DNA of 6,921 nucleotides from an uncultured Bacteroidales bacterium (GTDB taxonomy: Bacteria; Bacteroidota; Bacteroidia; Bacteroidales; P3): contig CAMURW010000079.1 of the NCBI GenBank assembly GCA_947097635.1, positions 1 to 6,921 of the forward strand, in the 5' to 3' direction. The notes beneath the pieces are model-generated. The model was not told where the DNA came from, ran no database searches, and saw only the letters and a list, made by a program, of their open reading frames with translations. The position numbers were made by a program, and so were the translations under genes. Position 1 is the stretch's first letter. Each line of letters begins with the position of its first letter. Positions 1 through 6,795 of the stretch are shown here, in pieces.

Positions 1-1
1 T

Positions 2-1939
2 CCGCTGCTATCGGGTGCTTCCACCTACTCGGTAAATGTACCCGCCTACGCCTATGTCGCACTTACACATGGCGACAGCCTTATAGGAGCCGCATTTGCC
101 GATGCCACAGGCACTGCAACCCTGTCCTTCAACGCACTGACAGGCATAGATACCGTAGAACTGGCTGTCACATCACAGAATCATCAGCCCTTCTTCCAGA
201 AGATGCCCGTCGTCACCCCCAATGGACCCTACATCGCCATCTCGCAACTCACAAGCAGCAGCAGCGTAGTGGGCGATACTACCTTGTTCTCGGTGTCCCT
301 GGGCAATGTAGGCACACAAACTGCCAGCAACATCTCCCTGCACATCTCAGTGAACGGCAGCCAAATGCTGCTGCTGGACGATGGACGTGTAGCCAGAAGC
401 CAGGACATTCTCTCCGGCGAGGAACTTACCCTGGACAATTGCGTCAGTGCCTATATATGGCCTTCCGTGGGCAATGGCACCATCGGCGAAGTGAAAGCCA
501 CTGTGTACTGGAACCTGGGCACTGCCGATGCTGACAGTTCCTCATATACCCTGCGCCCGATATTCAAGGCACCCTTGCTCACTGCCACCTGGAGCAATCA
601 AACGGGAATGCAACCTGGCGGCACGATGCAAATGATCATTACGAACACCAACACGGGCAACTCTGCCCTGCACAATGCCAAAGCCTCTTTGGTTAGCGGA
701 AGCGAATACGTCACCGTGAGTGCCATCGACACCAACATCCACACCCTGCTGGTCAATCGCAACATAGCCTCTACTTTCAATATCGCGGTGTCTACCGATG
801 CCATCAATGGCATAGTAGTTCCACTCTCGTACCGTATTTCCAACGGCGATAACAGCTACACCACCACCTTTATGCTGAAAATAGGCAATGGCCTCACCGA
901 AGACTTTGAGACAGGCACACTCACCAACATCGCCTGGCAACAGGACAACATTTATCCCTGGACCATAGACGGCACGCGTACACACAGCGGTGCTTACAGC
1001 GCACGTTCATACAACTTCAATGGTGCCGGCGACAGTGATTCCAGCACACTTTCGCTGACATGGACTTCCTACTCCGATGACAGTATCTCCTACTGGCGCT
1101 ACGTCTCTTCGGAACGTCACTACGACAACTTCCTGTTCTACATCGACGAAGAACTGTTGGACGAGGCCAACGGCGAAGAGGACTGGCAGCGCAAAGCATT
1201 CCCTGTCGCAGCGGGCACACACACTTTCCGCTTCATATATGCCAAAGACTACAGCAATGCATCCAACGATGATGCCGTGTGGATTGACGACATCATGCTA
1301 CCGGCTAGCAGCAACCATCAATACGAATTCGACACCGTATGCCAAGGCACATCTCAACTGACCGTTCATAACAGCACATTAGACATTGCTGGCCTAGCGG
1401 CAGGCAACCACTCCTACGAAGTCGCCGACGGCAACATCACTTATCACATCACCCTCACTGTGATGCCCCTCCCGAACATCCAGATCAACGCAACCAGCAC
1501 CACCATACAGCCTGGCAGAAGTGTAGTTCTCACCGCCACAGGAGCTGAAAGATACGTATGGGATATGGGACAAACAGCACCCTCGGTGCGTCTGTGGCCC
1601 ACAGCCACCAAAACATACGGCGTTACTGGATACAATGGAACCTGCGGCAGTACTTCACATGTTGTTGTGACCGTACCCGATACCGAAGACATCGCCACTG
1701 CCACCGCAAAACAGCTCGCCGTGTTTCCCAATCCTGCCACTGATGCCATCACTGTGAGCAGCACCTCCGCCATGCACTCGCTGTGCCTCTACGATGCACA
1801 AGGCCGCTTGGTAGCGTGCAAGGAGGCACCGGGACACGACGGCAGCATAGACCTCTCTGGCCTGCCTCGCGGCATCTACATCCTGCAAGCGAGAATAGAA
1901 CAAGGCAATACCATTTCCCACAAAATCGTGAAACAATAA
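2..1939 (+). CDS. C-terminal part of a T9SS-secreted, probably gingipain-like (C25) protein; 5' end outside window
   Basis: The frame is open from base 2, so the gene is cut by the window edge and no start is visible; the ATG at 203 is internal. The visible 645 residues look like the non-catalytic tail of a large secreted protein. Residues 1-74 resemble the Ig-like domain that follows the catalytic domain of C25 cysteine peptidases (AYVALTHGDSLIGAAF, then GTATLSFNALTG and TPNGPYI). Residues about 80-295 form two beta-rich stalk domains. Residues about 300-435 look like a jelly-roll/MAM-like adhesin module, starting at EDFETG and ending at AVWIDDIMLP. Residues about 490-558 are Ig/PKD-like. 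The last 72 residues are a type A T9SS sorting domain (VFPNPATD at 574-581, LYDAQGRLV, LPRGIYIL, terminal KIVKQ). From family knowledge, the sorting domain directs export across the outer membrane and is cleaved on attachment to the cell surface. Catalytic Cys/His are not in view, so peptidase activity is inferred only from the domain after it. Confidence 0.8.
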   Translation, partial: PLLSGASTYSVNVPAYAYVALTHGDSLIGAAFADATGTATLSFNALTGIDTVELAVTSQNHQPFFQKMPVVTPNGPYIAISQLTSSSSVVGDTTLFSVSLGNVGTQTASNISLHISVNGSQMLLLDDGRVARSQDILSGEELTLDNCVSAYIWPSVGNGTIGEVKATVYWNLGTADADSSSYTLRPIFKAPLLTATWSNQTGMQPGGTMQMIITNTNTGNSALHNAKASLVSGSEYVTVSAIDTNIHTLLVNRNIASTFNIAVSTDAINGIVVPLSYRISNGDNSYTTTFMLKIGNGLTEDFETGTLTNIAWQQDNIYPWTIDGTRTHSGAYSARSYNFNGAGDSDSSTLSLTWTSYSDDSISYWRYVSSERHYDNFLFYIDEELLDEANGEEDWQRKAFPVAAGTHTFRFIYAKDYSNASNDDAVWIDDIMLPASSNHQYEFDTVCQGTSQLTVHNSTLDIAGLAAGNHSYEVADGNITYHITLTVMPLPNIQINATSTTIQPGRSVVLTATGAERYVWDMGQTAPSVRLWPTATKTYGVTGYNGTCGSTSHVVVTVPDTEDIATATAKQLAVFPNPATDAITVSSTSAMHSLCLYDAQGRLVACKEAPGHDGSIDLSGLPRGIYILQARIEQGNTISHKIVKQ

Positions 1940-1966
1940 CGCCACTCCATTTTTCTCGAATCATCC

Positions 1967-2017
1967 CAAGTCAGTCGGATTATGCATAATAGCAGCAATC
2001 CGACTGACTTGTTTCTT
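1967..2017 (+). terminator. Strong intrinsic terminator after the T9SS-protein gene
   Basis: A perfect 15-bp inverted repeat pairs 1967-1981 (CAAGTCAGTCGGATT) with 1997-2011, around a 15-base loop. A T-rich run (TTTCTTAACTTTTAT) follows. It begins 27 bases after the TAA stop of the secreted-protein gene, which fits a terminator for that transcript. The T-run is interrupted, so the exact stop point is uncertain. Confidence 0.75.
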
Positions 2018-2105
2018 AACTTTTATCGCGATAATCACCAGAATTCACAACAATACGAATGTCGCTATTATACAGTCAGTTATAAAACACATTACTGAAA
2101 GAGAG

Positions 2106-2126
2106 AGATGCTCTGTGCATCTTTTT
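2106..2126 (+). terminator. Small terminator-like hairpin upstream of decarboxylase promoter
   Basis: AGATGC (2106-2111) pairs with GCATCT (2117-2122) around a 5-base loop, and the T-run continues to 2126. The shape is that of a short intrinsic terminator. It lies about 95 bases beyond the first terminator and just ahead of the next promoter. It could be a backup terminator, the end of a small transcript starting after 2011, or chance; the stem is only 6 bp. Confidence 0.35.
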
Positions 2127-2159
2127 ACAAAAAAATATGGCCATTTTTAAAAAAAATAG

Positions 2160-2167
2160 TACTTTTG
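2160..2167 (+). promoter_or_regulatory. Bacteroidetes-type -7 promoter box (TACTTTTG) for the decarboxylase gene
   Basis: TACTTTTG matches the TAnnTTTG -7 consensus of the Bacteroidetes primary sigma factor, followed by GCGTCCCG. The expected transcription start is a few bases downstream, near 2172. That gives a leader of roughly 140 bases before the ATG at 2316. The upstream -33 TTTG element is not clear; the sequence there is A/T-rich (TTTTTAAAAAAAATAG). The assignment rests on the -7 box and its position. Confidence 0.55.
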
Positions 2168-2192
2168 CGTCCCGAAAAAAGACAATCCAGCG

Positions 2193-2306
2193 ATGTCGAA
2201 GAACCATTTATTATTCCAAAGTAAACCACTTCCCTCCCTCATACTCCCCCTATTTTTTCTATTTTCTACATCCTCCATCATCCACAAACCGTCTACCATC
2301 AACTGA
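2193..2306 (+). CDS. Possible 37-residue hydrophobic leader peptide in the decarboxylase leader
   Basis: An ATG about 20 bases after the inferred transcription start opens a 37-codon frame that ends in TGA nine bases before the decarboxylase ATG. It is in the same frame as the decarboxylase, with only that TGA between them. The peptide begins MSKNHLLFQSK, has a hydrophobic core (LPSLILPLFFLF) and ends in STIN, so it looks like a small membrane or signal-type peptide. The core comes from a pyrimidine-only-plus-A stretch, which by composition gives hydrophobic and Ser/Pro codons and few stops, so chance is a real alternative. There is no known homologue that I recognise. If translated, it could couple ribosome movement to expression of the downstream gene. 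Confidence 0.2.
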   Translation: MSKNHLLFQSKPLPSLILPLFFLFSTSSIIHKPSTIN

Positions 2307-2315
2307 ACAACAAGC

Positions 2316-3716
2316 ATGAAGAACAAATATTTTGACTTAGTAGACCAATCTTTCGACTTCCCACAGGACGAATTCAGTACCGAAGACGGCGAACTGCTGT
2401 TCCATGACATTCCCTTGATGGAAATCATCAAGCAATACGGCACACCGCTCAAACTCACTTATCTACCCAAGATAAGCAGCCAGATACAACGTGCCAAACG
2501 TCTCTTCAACGTGGCACGCGCCAAGATAGACTACGAAGGCAGCTACAACTACTGCTACTGCACCAAGAGCAGCCACTTCAGCTTCGTGATGGAAGAAGCA
2601 CTAAGGAACGACATCAACCTGGAAACAAGCAGTGCCTTCGACATCAACCTCATTCAAGAACTCTACAGCCAAGGTCTTATAAACAAGAATATCTTCATCG
2701 TCTGCAACGGTTTCAAGCGCGACCAATATGTCGAGAATATCGCCAACTTGTACCACGACGGATTTCACAATATAGTGCCCACACTGGACAATATACACGA
2801 ACTAGGCAAGTTGGACGAAGCATTGCCAAATCCCGCCGAACCCATAAAACTGGGCATACGCATAGCAGCAGAAGAAGAGCCACGTTTCGAGTTCTACACT
2901 TCGCGATTGGGTTTCCGCTACACAGACATTCTCTCCTTTTACGAAGAGACACTGAAGAACAAGCCCAACTACCATCTCAAGATGCTCCATTTCTTCATCA
3001 ACACCGGCATACGGGACACAGCATACTATTGGAATGAGCTGGCCAAGTGCGTCAACGTATACTGCGACCTCAAACAGCGCTGCCCCGAGCTGGACAGCCT
3101 CAATGTGGGCGGAGGCTTTCCCATCAAAACATCACTGGCCGCCACCTATGACTATGAATATATGGCCGAAGAGCTGCTGCGTCAAATAAAGAACATCTGC
3201 GATCATCGCGGAGTGGAAGAACCCAACATCTTTAGCGAGTTTGGCAGTTTCACAGTGGGAGAGAGCGGTGCTGTGCTCTACAGCATCCTCGACGAGAAGC
3301 AACAGAACGACCGCGAACGCTGGTATATGATCGACAGTTCCTTCATCACTACGCTGCCCGACACCTGGGGACTGAGCCAACGCTTCATCATGCTGCCCAT
3401 CAATCATTGGGACTGCGAATACCAGCGAGTGTTTCTGGGCGGCCTCACCTGCGACAGTCAGGACTACTATAACGCCGAGGCCCACGCCAATGCCATCTTC
3501 CTACCAAAACTGCAAAAGGACGAACCACTCTTCATCGGTTTCTTCCACACTGGAGCATATCAGGAGAGCCTAGGTGGCTACGGCGGCATACAGCACTGCC
3601 TCATCCCAGCACCCAAGCACGTCATCATCAACAAGGACGAAAACGGCGACTACACTACCAAACTATTCGCCAAAGAGCAGAGTTACAAAAGCATGTTGAA
3701 GATACTGGGATATTAA
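2316..3716 (+). CDS. Short-form arginine decarboxylase-like PLP enzyme (fold type III)
   Basis: The 466-residue protein is a cytoplasmic PLP-dependent decarboxylase of the alanine racemase/ornithine decarboxylase fold. It belongs to the compact Bacteroidetes group annotated as arginine decarboxylase (arginine to agmatine, first step of polyamine synthesis). Visible landmarks are the probable PLP lysine K84 (YCTKSSHF), H225 in LKMLHFFINTG for cofactor stacking, the phosphate-binding GGG at 265-267, E308 in SEFGSF, the catalytic Cys-Asp pair C379-D380 (GGLTCDSQD), and Y415 in HTGAY. The barrel comes first and the C-terminal beta domain carries the Cys of the partner active site. It is much shorter than classical SpeA (about 630-660 residues) and its Lys motif differs, so arginine as substrate rests on family annotation; carboxy(nor)spermidine or another basic amino acid is possible. 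The start fits the family's usual beginning (MKNKYFDLV). It has its own promoter and leader. The FKBP gene follows 65 bases downstream and may be co-transcribed. Confidence 0.82.
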   Translation: MKNKYFDLVDQSFDFPQDEFSTEDGELLFHDIPLMEIIKQYGTPLKLTYLPKISSQIQRAKRLFNVARAKIDYEGSYNYCYCTKSSHFSFVMEEALRNDINLETSSAFDINLIQELYSQGLINKNIFIVCNGFKRDQYVENIANLYHDGFHNIVPTLDNIHELGKLDEALPNPAEPIKLGIRIAAEEEPRFEFYTSRLGFRYTDILSFYEETLKNKPNYHLKMLHFFINTGIRDTAYYWNELAKCVNVYCDLKQRCPELDSLNVGGGFPIKTSLAATYDYEYMAEELLRQIKNICDHRGVEEPNIFSEFGSFTVGESGAVLYSILDEKQQNDRERWYMIDSSFITTLPDTWGLSQRFIMLPINHWDCEYQRVFLGGLTCDSQDYYNAEAHANAIFLPKLQKDEPLFIGFFHTGAYQESLGGYGGIQHCLIPAPKHVIINKDENGDYTTKLFAKEQSYKSMLKILGY

Positions 3717-3781
3717 TCCGAAGAGGCGAAGGACCCTTCGCACAAAAACAAATATAAACATATTATCCTTAAATTGCATAA

Positions 3782-4492
3782 ATGAAGAAAAACATCACTC
3801 TTGTCCTCCTGGCGCTGCTTCTCGTCAGCACCGCAGCCTGCCAGCACGACACCGATAACGTAAAACTGGAAAACATGCGGGACAGTCTTAGTTGGGTGAT
3901 GGGCGAAAGCTACGCCACTGCTTTGCAAAACATCGGCATGAAACTGAACAACGACATCATCCTCGATGCCATGCGTCACACCTTGGAAGGCAAAAAGCAA
4001 CCCATCGACGACACCACATTCCAGCATCTTCTCCTCGACCTGAACTCCCTTCTAGCCCTAAACCAGCAGAAGCAGATGAAAGAGCAGCAAGCCGACAACG
4101 CAGAACGCGAAAAAATCTACTTCACGCAGTTAAAAGCCAAAGTCCCCAACATCAAAGAGGCCAAAGAAGGCTTCTATTATGAAGTGCTGCAGGAAGGCAA
4201 GGGATCCAACGCCAAACGGGGAGAGGTCGTAGAGTTCGACTATCGTTCTTTCTTTGCCTCCAACGGCGAGCTGTACGACCAAACTTACGGCAACCGCGAA
4301 CCTATCAAGCATGTCGTCGGAAATCCCATGTTCCAAGGTCTTCAGGAAGGTCTCACCTATATGAATGCCGGCAGCAGGTTTCGTTTCTATTTCCCCAGCG
4401 ACAAGGCCTTCGGACCACAGGGCGACCTGCAGGCGGGCATACCCCCCTACTCCACCATGATCTACGAAGTAGAGCTGCACAAGGTCCAATAA
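3782..4492 (+). CDS. FKBP-type peptidyl-prolyl cis-trans isomerase lipoprotein
   Basis: The 236-residue protein has a lipoprotein signal peptide: MKKN, hydrophobic LVLLALLLV, then the lipobox STAAC with lipidated Cys20. The mature protein starts CQHDTDN. Residues about 28-120 are a helical FKBP-N-like dimerisation region (SLSWVMGESYATALQ, then a Lys/Gln/Glu-rich helix). Residues about 130-236 are the FKBP domain: GEVVEFDY, GELYDQTYG with conserved Asp166, FQGLQEGLTYM, KAFGPQG, and the closing GIPPYSTMIYEVEL. From the family, it would catalyse proline isomerisation or act as a chaperone for envelope proteins, anchored in a membrane facing the periplasm or cell surface. The usual active-site floor Trp appears as Leu187 and the Tyr of the flap as Phe210; both occur in divergent FKBPs, so catalysis may be weak. 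The gene converges on thiL with 127 bases between stops. Confidence 0.88.
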   Translation: MKKNITLVLLALLLVSTAACQHDTDNVKLENMRDSLSWVMGESYATALQNIGMKLNNDIILDAMRHTLEGKKQPIDDTTFQHLLLDLNSLLALNQQKQMKEQQADNAEREKIYFTQLKAKVPNIKEAKEGFYYEVLQEGKGSNAKRGEVVEFDYRSFFASNGELYDQTYGNREPIKHVVGNPMFQGLQEGLTYMNAGSRFRFYFPSDKAFGPQGDLQAGIPPYSTMIYEVELHKVQ

Positions 4493-4619
4493 GCCCACGC
4501 TGTCCTACGGGCGGCGGCAAGCCCCCACTGAGGGGTATCCGGTGGCAAAAACGCCCCATCGCTCATCGTCTCGGGCCGGGCCGAGGCGTGTTGGGCGAGC
4601 GCGTCGTCGTCCATCGCGG

Positions 4620-5681
4620 CTATTCCTCGTTGCTCTGGAAGCCTTGCGCGCGCAGTGCGATGGTGGTGCCCTGGGGGGTGACCATGCAGGCGGGCATGTG
4701 CTCGTCGGTGATGTGCCCTATGATGTGGACCTCGGTGCTGTCCTTGAGCTTCTCGTAGTCCGTCGGGGAGATGGTGAAGAGCAGCTCGTAGTCCAGGCCA
4801 CCGTTGAGGGCGCAACTCACGGGGAGCATGTTGCTGCTCATCTCGCTGCACACGCGCGTGGTCTGATAGTCGATGGGCAGGCGTTCCTCGTAAACCTCGC
4901 AGCCGCGGTGCGAGTCGCGACACAGGTGAAGGAGCTCGCTGGCGAGGCCGTCGGAAACGTCTATCATGCTGGTGGGCACCACCCCTTTCCGGGAAAGGAG
5001 CGCCACGATGTCCATGCGAGGCTCGGGCTTGAGGAAGCGCTCCAGTACGTAATCGTAGCCATCAAGATCCGGACGGTACCGGGGGTTCACGCGGTAAGTG
5101 ACACCCTCACGCTCCAGGATGAGCTGGCCGCAGTAGGCGCTGCCTAGGTCGCCGCTCACGCAGATGAGGTCGTGGAGCCCGGCGCCGCTGCGGTAGGACA
5201 GACGGTCCTGGTGAGCCTCGCCGATGCCTGTCACGGTGATGGTCATGCCATGGGGGGTGGTGTTGGTACTGCCGCCAACAAGGTCCACGCCATAGCGATC
5301 GCAGCACAGGTAGATGCCGCGGTAAAGCTCGTCCAACGCCTCAACGCTGTAGCGGTTGCTGACGGCGATGCTCACGAGCACCTGGAGGGGCGAGGCGTTC
5401 ATCGCGGCGATGTTGCTGATGGAGACGGCGACGGCTTTGTAGCCAAGGTGGCGAAGGGGGGTGTACATCATGTCGAAGTTGATGCCTTCGACCAGGGTGT
5501 CTGTGGTGACGACGGTCTTGACGGGGCCGGCGCCAAGCACGGCGCAGTCGTCGCCAACGCCCTTGACGGTGCACGCGTGATGGGGCGAGAAGGCACGCGT
5601 GAGGCGGTCTATCAGAGGGAACTCGCCCAAAGCGCTCAGCTCGGTGCGACCTTCCCGTTCGTTTTCCAAATGTTCTCCCAT
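4620..5681 (-). CDS. thiL: Thiamine-monophosphate kinase (ThiL) homologue with altered acidic residues
   Basis: The 353-residue protein matches ThiL end to end; ThiL phosphorylates thiamine monophosphate to the active cofactor thiamine diphosphate with ATP and Mg. Landmarks are LGEFPLIDRLT (18-28), the nucleotide/metal loop GVGDDCAVL (41-49), TTDTLVEGINFD with D61 (59-70), HLGYKAVAVSISNIAAM (78-94), VPTSMIDVSDGLASEL (235-250, D241/D244) and ALNGGLDYELLF (291-302). Three positions are unusual: N90 where the family has the Asp of LSD(I/L)AAM, S138 where it has GGDT, and L296 where it has GGEDYE. These could reduce metal or substrate binding, or be lineage-specific. The ATG at 5681 is the only ATG in the frame's upstream part; a longer frame reaches a TTG at 5762 inside rsgA and does not resemble the family. 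It lies 73 bases after rsgA with no promoter seen, so the two are probably one operon. No other thiamine gene is in the window. Confidence 0.87.
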   Translation of the reverse strand: MGEHLENEREGRTELSALGEFPLIDRLTRAFSPHHACTVKGVGDDCAVLGAGPVKTVVTTDTLVEGINFDMMYTPLRHLGYKAVAVSISNIAAMNASPLQVLVSIAVSNRYSVEALDELYRGIYLCCDRYGVDLVGGSTNTTPHGMTITVTGIGEAHQDRLSYRSGAGLHDLICVSGDLGSAYCGQLILEREGVTYRVNPRYRPDLDGYDYVLERFLKPEPRMDIVALLSRKGVVPTSMIDVSDGLASELLHLCRDSHRGCEVYEERLPIDYQTTRVCSEMSSNMLPVSCALNGGLDYELLFTISPTDYEKLKDSTEVHIIGHITDEHMPACMVTPQGTTIALRAQGFQSNEE

Positions 5682-5754
5682 CTGTTTTGTGATAAGGTTT
5701 TTGTTGTAGAAGATTGACGTTGCGAACACCCCATGGGCTGCGGGCACGGGGCCA

Positions 5755-6678
5755 TCACACAAAGACGTCCCCGCATCCGAGGCTCTCCATGATGCCGAGG
5801 TAGTTGTGGTAGCGCTCCCCGCTGACGATGCCTTGCGACACCGCGGCCCTCACCGCGCACCCGGGCTCCCGGCGGTGGGTGCAGTCGGAGAAGCGGCAGC
5901 GGGGAAGCAGGGCGCGCATCTCGGGGAAGAGATGGGGGAGCTCACGGGGGCTGACGTCCGCCATGCCGAACTCCTTGACGCCGGGCGTGTCGATGAGATA
6001 GCCGCCGCAGAAGGGGAGCAGCTCGGCGCAGGTGGTGGTGTGGCGCCCTTGCCCGCTCCGGCGGCTCACCGCACCCACGCGCAGGCACAACGAAGAGTCC
6101 AGGGCATTCAGCAGAGCGCTCTTGCCAACGCCGCTGTGGCCGCAGAAGAGGACGGTGCGGCCGGACACCAGCGCGCGCAGACGGTCGAGGCCGTCGCCGC
6201 GAAGGGCGGAGACGACATGGACGGGATAGCCGGCCGCGCGGTAGATGCGCCGCAGGCGACGCTCCTCGTGCAGCAGGGAGGCGTCGTGGAGGTCGCATTT
6301 GTTGAAGAGGAGGGAGGAGGGGACGCCGTGCGCCTCGGCGGTGGCCAGCAGGCGGTCGATAAAGACTGTGCCGGTGCGCGGGGGCGGCAGGGAGGCCACG
6401 ATGCAGAGAACGTCCACATTCGCCGCCAGCACCTGTGTCAGACGGGAGAGGCCGGCGGCCTTGCGGACGATGCAGTTGCGGCGCTCCTCGACGGCGATGA
6501 TGAGGCCCGTGCCATCGGACTCCAGGGTAAAGCGCACATAATCGCCGACGGCCACGGGGTTGGTCTGCGCGCCGCGGACGAGGCGGTGAATGCCACGGAG
6601 ACGACAGTCGCGGCGCACGCCGTCACCGCCCAGCACGCGGTACCAGCTGCCGGTGGATTTCATCACAAGTCCTTGCAT
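5755..6678 (-). CDS. rsgA: Ribosome small-subunit-dependent GTPase RsgA (YjeQ/EngC)
   Basis: This is the circularly permuted GTPase that binds the 30S subunit during late assembly and releases assembly factors such as RbfA on GTP hydrolysis; it acts in the cytoplasm. Numbered from the ATG at 6678 (307 residues), an OB-fold covers about 1-75 (MQGLVMKSTGSWY, NPVAVGDYVRF). GTPase motifs follow in permuted order: G4 NKCD 126-129, G5 SAL 157-159, G1 GHSGVGKS 180-187, G2 GRHTTT 211-216, G3 DTPG 230-233. The C-terminal zinc site is C261, C266, H268, C274 (CRFSDCTHRREPGC). All key residues are present. The frame extends to an ATG at 6741 (328 residues), but Bacteroidetes RsgA proteins start at the M(K/Q)GLV position, and the extra 21 codons are A/T-richer than the gene body, so 6678 is preferred. 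thiL follows 73 bases downstream. Confidence 0.93.
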   Translation of the reverse strand: MQGLVMKSTGSWYRVLGGDGVRRDCRLRGIHRLVRGAQTNPVAVGDYVRFTLESDGTGLIIAVEERRNCIVRKAAGLSRLTQVLAANVDVLCIVASLPPPRTGTVFIDRLLATAEAHGVPSSLLFNKCDLHDASLLHEERRLRRIYRAAGYPVHVVSALRGDGLDRLRALVSGRTVLFCGHSGVGKSALLNALDSSLCLRVGAVSRRSGQGRHTTTCAELLPFCGGYLIDTPGVKEFGMADVSPRELPHLFPEMRALLPRCRFSDCTHRREPGCAVRAAVSQGIVSGERYHNYLGIMESLGCGDVFV

Positions 6679-6795
6679 TGCATCGCCAGACAGGAGGGAA
6701 GACATGCGCGATTTGATATTTTTTTCGGACAAGACGCTCATTGTTAAGCACTAACGACGCATCGTCATGTCGGTGGGGGGCTTTGTTTGGGAGTG

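Larger units (their letters stand above)
1940..2315. other. 376-base intergenic region between secreted-protein gene and decarboxylase gene
   Basis: In order this region holds a 15-bp terminator stem (1967-2011), an AT-rich stretch without a recognisable gene (2012-2105), a small hairpin followed by T5 (2106-2126), a TAnnTTTG promoter box (2160-2167), and a leader of roughly 140 bases before the ATG at 2316. Within the leader, bases 2222-2290 contain no G on the plus strand. A 37-codon ORF (2193-2306) sits in the leader. No Shine-Dalgarno sequence precedes the ATG at 2316, as is usual in Bacteroidetes; the bases just before it are A-rich (ACAACAAGC). Confidence 0.7.

Noticed and set aside
2137..2319. 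60-codon plus-strand frame across the decarboxylase promoter
   Set aside because: Its start lies upstream of the inferred transcription start and it runs through the promoter box; the Lys/Ser-rich translation looks like noncoding sequence.
3726..3741. Hairpin GCGAAG-GACC-CTTCGC after the decarboxylase stop
   Set aside because: The 6-bp stem is followed by A-rich, not T-rich, sequence on the plus strand, so it does not look like an intrinsic terminator; read-through into the FKBP gene stays possible.
4493..4619. Possible bidirectional terminator between the convergent FKBP and thiL genes
   Set aside because: Only short stems are present (CCCC/GGGG near 4526-4539 and CTCGG/CCGAG at 4570-4585), and neither has a T-run on either strand.
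4462..4923. Minus-strand frame overlapping the ends of thiL and the FKBP gene
   Set aside because: It runs in a different frame over thiL coding sequence, is rich in Arg/His/Pro, and has no recognisable domain.
5172..5717. Plus-strand frame (181 codons) opposite thiL
   Set aside because: It is the complement of thiL codons, with a low-complexity Val/Ala/Asp/His translation.
5806..6747. Long plus-strand frame (313 codons) opposite rsgA
   Set aside because: It is antisense to a certain rsgA gene in very G+C-rich DNA where stops are rare; its Ala/Gly/Arg-rich translation resembles no family.
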